Below the pieces are notes generated by a model. It did no database searches. It was not told where the DNA came from and was given only the letters and a program-made list of their open reading frames with translations. The translations under genes and the position numbers were made by a program. Source: Arthrinium phaeospermum (taxonomy: Eukaryota > Ascomycota > Sordariomycetes > Amphisphaeriales > Apiosporaceae). From it: 64,000 nt of DNA. Position 1 is the first letter of the stretch. Every line of letters starts with the position of its first letter. The stretch covers positions 1,488,001 to 1,552,000 of the forward strand of contig QYRS01000003.1 of NCBI GenBank assembly GCA_006503535.1. The letters run 5' to 3'. Of this stretch, positions 59,602 through 64,000 are shown one piece after another.

Positions 59602-62600
59602 TTAAAATGCGACTCCTTTGGTGCTGTGCCCAATAGTTTTGTATGTGGTCCAGTCCCCTGACTGGGCGTCGTAGGTGTCGAACCTGCTGGCGGTTGTGTC
59701 GAAATTGTTGTCTGTGTACCCGGAAAAGTAAAATCCAGTTATGACAACGAGATATGTCAATAAGAGAATGCTTCCTTTGAAGTAGTTGCTCTTGCCTTCG
59801 CCGTACACGTAGCTGAGTAGGAATACGCAAAGGATAACGGTCACCATATCCCACTGGGGGAATAGCAGGCTAAACGTGTAGTGGGCAAGATCGGGATCCT
59901 CAATCGTCGGCATGATAGGATACACCGCGGAAAACAGGACGAGAGCAGGAATCTGAAGGAGACAGACTTGAAGGGCGTATGCGGATCCGATTTCCATGGA
60001 CAGAGCAATGTTCCCGTTCATAGCGAATGAGATGGCGTTCTGGTGACAAGCAGGTTAGCATGGTCGCATGGGGGCAGGGGAAGAGTAATCATCTTACCAG
60101 GAACTCTGTAGTGTTCGGGACAAGGGCGAACAGAGTAATCCCAAGGAACTTTTCGTCAATGGCAAAGTTTTGCAACACTACATCCACCGTGTCGACAAGG
60201 ATCTCAGCAACAATGGCATAGAGAACCGTGGCACCCATCAATATGACAGCACTCTTCATCCGACTCCAATTCGGTGCATCGTGGCCACCGGGTGCCTGGG
60301 GGGTCTCTGCTGCATCTTCCATATCAGGTATCCCACTGTTGCGCAGCGGGGGTGGGCGAGAACTAGCCTTGTTGCCAGCGTTCGAGCCAAAGGCGGACGT
60401 GCGACGTGGAAGACGTGCATCGCGAGCGGCAATAGCAGCTGCAGTGGCTGCGAGTTCGGTAACACCTCGGATGAGATTGTTGTTCTCTTGCTCAGAAAAG
60501 CCGGGCATATGAACGTTGGAGCGAATACTTTCGTTGTCGCCTCCGTTCTTGGGCGGTACCATGTGAGGGGTCTGCATAGCACCGTTGGGTGGAAGAACAC
60601 CCGAGGGTTGGCGTGAATGGTGTGCACTTGCTTGACCCGACAGCCCAACCTGCTTCAAAGATTGCCCAAGGATACGCTTATAGAGGTTGCTGTCGCGAAT
60701 ATCTGCTCCGGTGGCGTCAACAGAACCACCATGCTGCTCAGATATGCGGGCCATGTGTAGGTGCTCTTCGTTCTTCTTCTCTTCCACCTCCGTGTTCCAG
60801 ATAACGGCTGCATGGGTCCTTAGAGTGAACCATAGTCCAGTGACATATGACAGGAAGAGGCAGGTGGCAGCCGCATAACAGTAGGGGCGAACTGCCTCGA
60901 GATAGAAGCGATCGTCGACCTTGGGCGTCTGAGAGAAATAGCAGCGGCGGCAATCGCGGTCCTTGTCTTTGCTTTCGAGTGATGGGCGATAGTCGACACA
61001 TTCCGTACAACTGAGCTCATGAGTACCGTAAATCTGGTAGAACAAAGTAGGCCCAAAAGCAGCCACGACAGCGAAGAGAAGCATCGTCGAAGTGACGCCA
61101 GCAGACCTGGCATTAAACCGTTGCGTCTTGCGTTTAATAGCACCAAAGCACATGGAGAGGCCAGGGAGAAAGAGGATACCTGCGAAGATGCTTCCAATAA
61201 TGCTACCCTCAACAAGTGCCCCTTTGCCCTGGTTGAGGGCTACACAATAGAGAAACACCTCAACGATGGTGGAGAAGAAGGCGTTTATGGCGGCACCAAG
61301 ACCCATGGAAGACTGAGCAGAGATGGAGGCAACTGCCTGTCCGATGAAGTATGCCAACGGGATGATGGACAACAAGCCAGCCACAAAAAGGAAGCCCGGT
61401 GAGGTGATGAAGCCCTCAACATGCAAAACGCCCTCGAGAACAAGCCAGTCGAAGATAACAAAGACGACAACAGCCATGAGGTTGATGAGGAAGATGTTGG
61501 TACCGTCAACGGTATACTTCCAGTATTTCGAGCCAACTGCCCTGTAGGTGCAGAGGAGGATAGAGGAGTAAGCGCCGTCGTTGTTGCGTGCCTGAGTTAT
61601 GTCCGACTCGAAAGACAGTGCTAGAGGATGCCGCTTAAGATGATCAAAAAGGAGCATGGTGACCTTGCCCATTGGGATCCAGAAGACCAAGAACCAGCAA
61701 ATGCCAGAGACGAGAATCAGCGAAGGACCGATGAGTCCGTAAAAGAAGATGAAGAAGATGACCCTGCCAATGTTCCATTGACCTCGGCCAAACATACGTC
61801 TCTTCATACGGCGACCCTGCTCTTCGATCTCTGCGTGGTGTGTATGACGCCCAAGAAGACTGTCGGTCTCACTGGGCTCCGAGTCGATGCTTCTCCTGGA
61901 CCGGCCAATGATTGAGCGGCTGCTCTCCGGGCCGAAGAAGAGTCGGCCATACTCGAGGTCTCCGTTCTGCCACTGCTCGTATTCACTGATGCTTCTTCCC
62001 TCTCCCTGATCCTCATCCAGATACGCCTCATCTTGCTCTAGTCGGACAAATTTTCCAAAAGGATAAATTAAGTAGCCAGCCAGGCCCCATAGTACACGGC
62101 CATAGGCTCTGCCGCTGGGCGTGGCTGCAAACAGAAAGCATACCACAGCACCAAAGGCAGCGATAAGAGCCATCCACCAACCGAAGGCCAGCGTCCAGAT
62201 CAGATTGAAGAACAGCAGCCAGATACTAACATGGCCTCCTGGTGACGAGTGAATATCACCCTCTGCCGTCTTTTGGACGGAGCGGTTCTTTTTGTACAAA
62301 GCGGGCTTCCATAGCCGGATACCGAACGGATGTGTCTCATTGATGGCCTGTTGGCGGTCCTTCAGAGTGAAACTCTCTGCATCGCTGAGATCGTCGTCAT
62401 CGTCGTCGTCGTCATCGTCACCATCGTCGACCGGCGTCTCATCGTCTTCCATGTCGGGTTGGTCAGCCTCACCTGAAGGCTGCTCACTGGCATGGTCCTC
62501 GTCCAGGCGTTCCTCTATGCCGCCTTCGTCTGCTGCATCACTTCTGCTCGACTGCACCCGCGATAGGGCTGGGGCGGCCATGGTGCGTCGTCGAAGGGTT

Positions 62601-63212
62601 GATGGTTGCCTAGCAGAGTCGGTATTGTAGGATGGTCGGGGCGACGAATAGCTCTGCGCCCTCTCTGCGGTGACCTCCTCGTCTACCTCGTCAACAGCGT
62701 CGTCGGTCGAAAATACTCCTCCTCGATGGGGCGCTTGGGTATTCGAAGAAGCGCGGCGCGGCATGGGAGGCTTCCGTGGACGGGCTCTACCGCGCTCTGG
62801 GCCCAGCATCGGAGAACGTAGAGGTTGTTGGGCACCGGCTCTCACATGGGCCGAACTGCTGAGAGAGGTTGCATCGCCTCCATAATATGCACTGCTGCTG
62901 CCAGCAGGAGGGGGGGTTTGCAGAGTCCCTGCAGAAGTGGCATTGCCTTCAGTTAGCCCATACACGAGTGACATCAGATGGAGGACAGGGACCGGTTGAC
63001 TCGAATCGATGCGCTACAAGAGATTGAGTTTAGGGACGCGACATACCATACGACGAATTATCAGGTCGCCTCCGCACCGTATCTCCAGATTGGTAACTTT
63101 CCGACATCAGAGTGTCTTCTCGAGAAGCAGGCTCGGTGTGAATGTTGCTATGTCGAGTGTCGGTAGGAGATTGCGAGCCCGAGTCGCCTTGGTCGCGGGC
63201 GGGTGGATCCAT
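59602..63212 (-). CDS. VNX1: VNX1-type vacuolar cation/H+ antiporter (CAX superfamily)
   Basis: Three exons on the reverse strand: 63212-63047, 62928-60098, 60039-59602; introns 118 and 58 nt; 1144 aa. Exon 1 (MDPPARDQGDSGSQSPTD) joins in phase over GTATGT...CTAAC...CTGCAG. A disordered N-terminus with an Asp run (~220-240) precedes the membrane part: a fungal-specific segment FGIRLWKPALYKKNRSVQ with TM helices, then two CAX repeats. Repeat 1 carries FFSTIVEVFLYCVALN (~608) where classic CAX exchangers have GNxxE; repeat 2 has LVPNTTEFLNAISFAMNGN (~994) with the Asn and Glu kept. A His/Ser-rich loop separates the repeats, and the last exon ends in two or three TM helices. Known role of yeast Vnx1: low-affinity Na+/K+-H+ exchange at the vacuole, without Ca2+ selectivity. 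A shorter start at 62974 (MSLVYGLTEG) is the alternative if intron 1 is unspliced. Confidence 0.9.
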
Positions 63213-63933
63213 ACTTAGCGATCGCGTCTGTGTTCCAAAGCGTTGGGCAGAAGAATACCGAGGGACTGGAGACTGCGAACAAACCGCCGATAGCTCAGAA
63301 GCAAGCTCCGGGGAATGTAAGACAGACCTTTTCGCTGTCTTGCACCAAGGACGAAGAGAGGAAAAAAAGAAGAAGGAAAAATCACACGAAATGATAGGGC
63401 CCGCTTGGAATGAAGACGTTACAATCGGCAGGGAGTCCGAAGTCAGTACATAACCCCGGTGCTGCTTTGAAACGAAGCAATTCAATCAAGTCAACGGCCA
63501 AAAACCCTCGAAAGAAATGAAGATTGGAGGGACAAGGCCTGGAAGGTCAGCAGCACTTGTTGTACTGGAAGGAGGGGAGGTAGGTGCAACTGAAGTAATC
63601 GGTAGGATTACCAAGGATAGCGGGAGCCAAGACAACAACAAAAAAACCAAGCCGGCTCCTTCTTCCGGACGTATGTCTGTAAGCCTGTCTATTGATCTAT
63701 CTGTACCTATGGTTCCAAGCAGTCGGCCTCGGAAGTCTCAGTTCTCAGCCATCACGGCATTTTGGAGGGCGGTCATGGACTTGATCAACTGAATCGCACC
63801 TGCTCCTCGTGATTCCATGGATTTACAGCAGCGCGGTATCAGCTGCAACTGTCTGCGATGCAGCTTAATCCCTGCCCCGATGGAAATCCATGCTTGGCCC
63901 TCTGCTATACACTAGTCAGAGTGGTATTATGGA
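63213..63933. other. VNX1 upstream region
   Basis: 0.7 kb before VNX1 on the reverse strand, with purine-rich sequence at 63350-63390. Small forward ORFs such as 63517-63792 show no domain features. Confidence 0.45.
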
Positions 63934-64000
63934 TCAGGAGCCCACTTCGCTGGGCCCGTATTCTGGGTACACTTGCAGCCAGAACAACGTCCAGTCGTTC
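63934..64000 (-). CDS. Very tentative C-terminal fragment entering from the right edge
   Basis: Reverse-strand frame from the edge to TGA at 63936-63934 reads NDWTLFWLQVYPEYGPSEVG, an aromatic-rich tail that could close a real gene lying right of the window. Only 21 codons are visible; all other frames are also short. Confidence 0.2.
   Translation of the reverse strand, partial: NDWTLFWLQVYPEYGPSEVGS

Overview
The window looks like chromosomal DNA of a filamentous ascomycete (Pezizomycotina, most likely a Sordariomycete). Genes lie on both strands, are not in operons, and carry short introns of 45 to 128 nt with GTAAGT-like donors and CTAAC-like branch sites. Coding exons are GC-rich, intergenic DNA is T/CT-rich, and the protein families are typical of Pezizomycotina. 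I see no prokaryotic features, CRISPR array, tRNA, rRNA or intact transposon.

Layout, left to right: a truncated Cys-containing protein runs off the left edge (complement <1-299), followed by about 3.3 kb with no supportable gene. Then come the U-box ubiquitin E4 ligase UFD2 (3616-7228 +), a possible 73-aa coiled-coil protein (8116-8405 -), a fungal C2H2-like regulator (9384-11303 +), a DOCK-family Rho/Rac GEF (14297-20464 +), a type II membrane glycosyltransferase (22565-24079 +), a flavin monooxygenase (24789-26942 -), chorismate synthase (28758-30004 -), a lipoate ligase/lipoyltransferase (30689-32135 +), a 7-TM GPCR-like protein (32996-34576 -), the DEAH helicase PRP43 (36056-38499 -), a KDM4-type JmjN/JmjC histone demethylase (39534-44563 -), a CENP-W-like histone-fold protein (45698-46133 +), a YAG7-like RGG protein (47307-48880 +), an M1 aminopeptidase (49591-52749 -), APC10/DOC1 (53558-54960 +), a POF1-type NMN adenylyltransferase (55570-56628 +) and a VNX1-type vacuolar cation/H+ antiporter (59602-63212 -). 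About 3 kb without a confident gene precedes VNX1. A very weak possible C-terminus enters from the right edge.

The genes do not form one pathway. They are mostly conserved housekeeping functions: ubiquitin ligation (UFD2, APC10), chromatin and centromere (KDM4, CENP-W), RNA processing (PRP43), aromatic amino-acid, lipoate and NAD metabolism, ion transport and signalling. I find no biosynthetic cluster or defence island, and no convincing undescribed multi-gene system.

The observations most worth checking are: (i) two apparent one-base deletions, each in a five-G run, that break the reading frames of chorismate synthase and the KDM4 gene, more likely homopolymer errors than real mutations; (ii) small multi-exon genes easily missed by annotation (CENP-W-like, the 73-aa protein); (iii) probable translation-level features, namely a poly-leucine uORF, an overlapping uORF and a possible dual-start mitochondrial/cytosolic aminopeptidase; and (iv) a GC-AG intron in the flavin monooxygenase.
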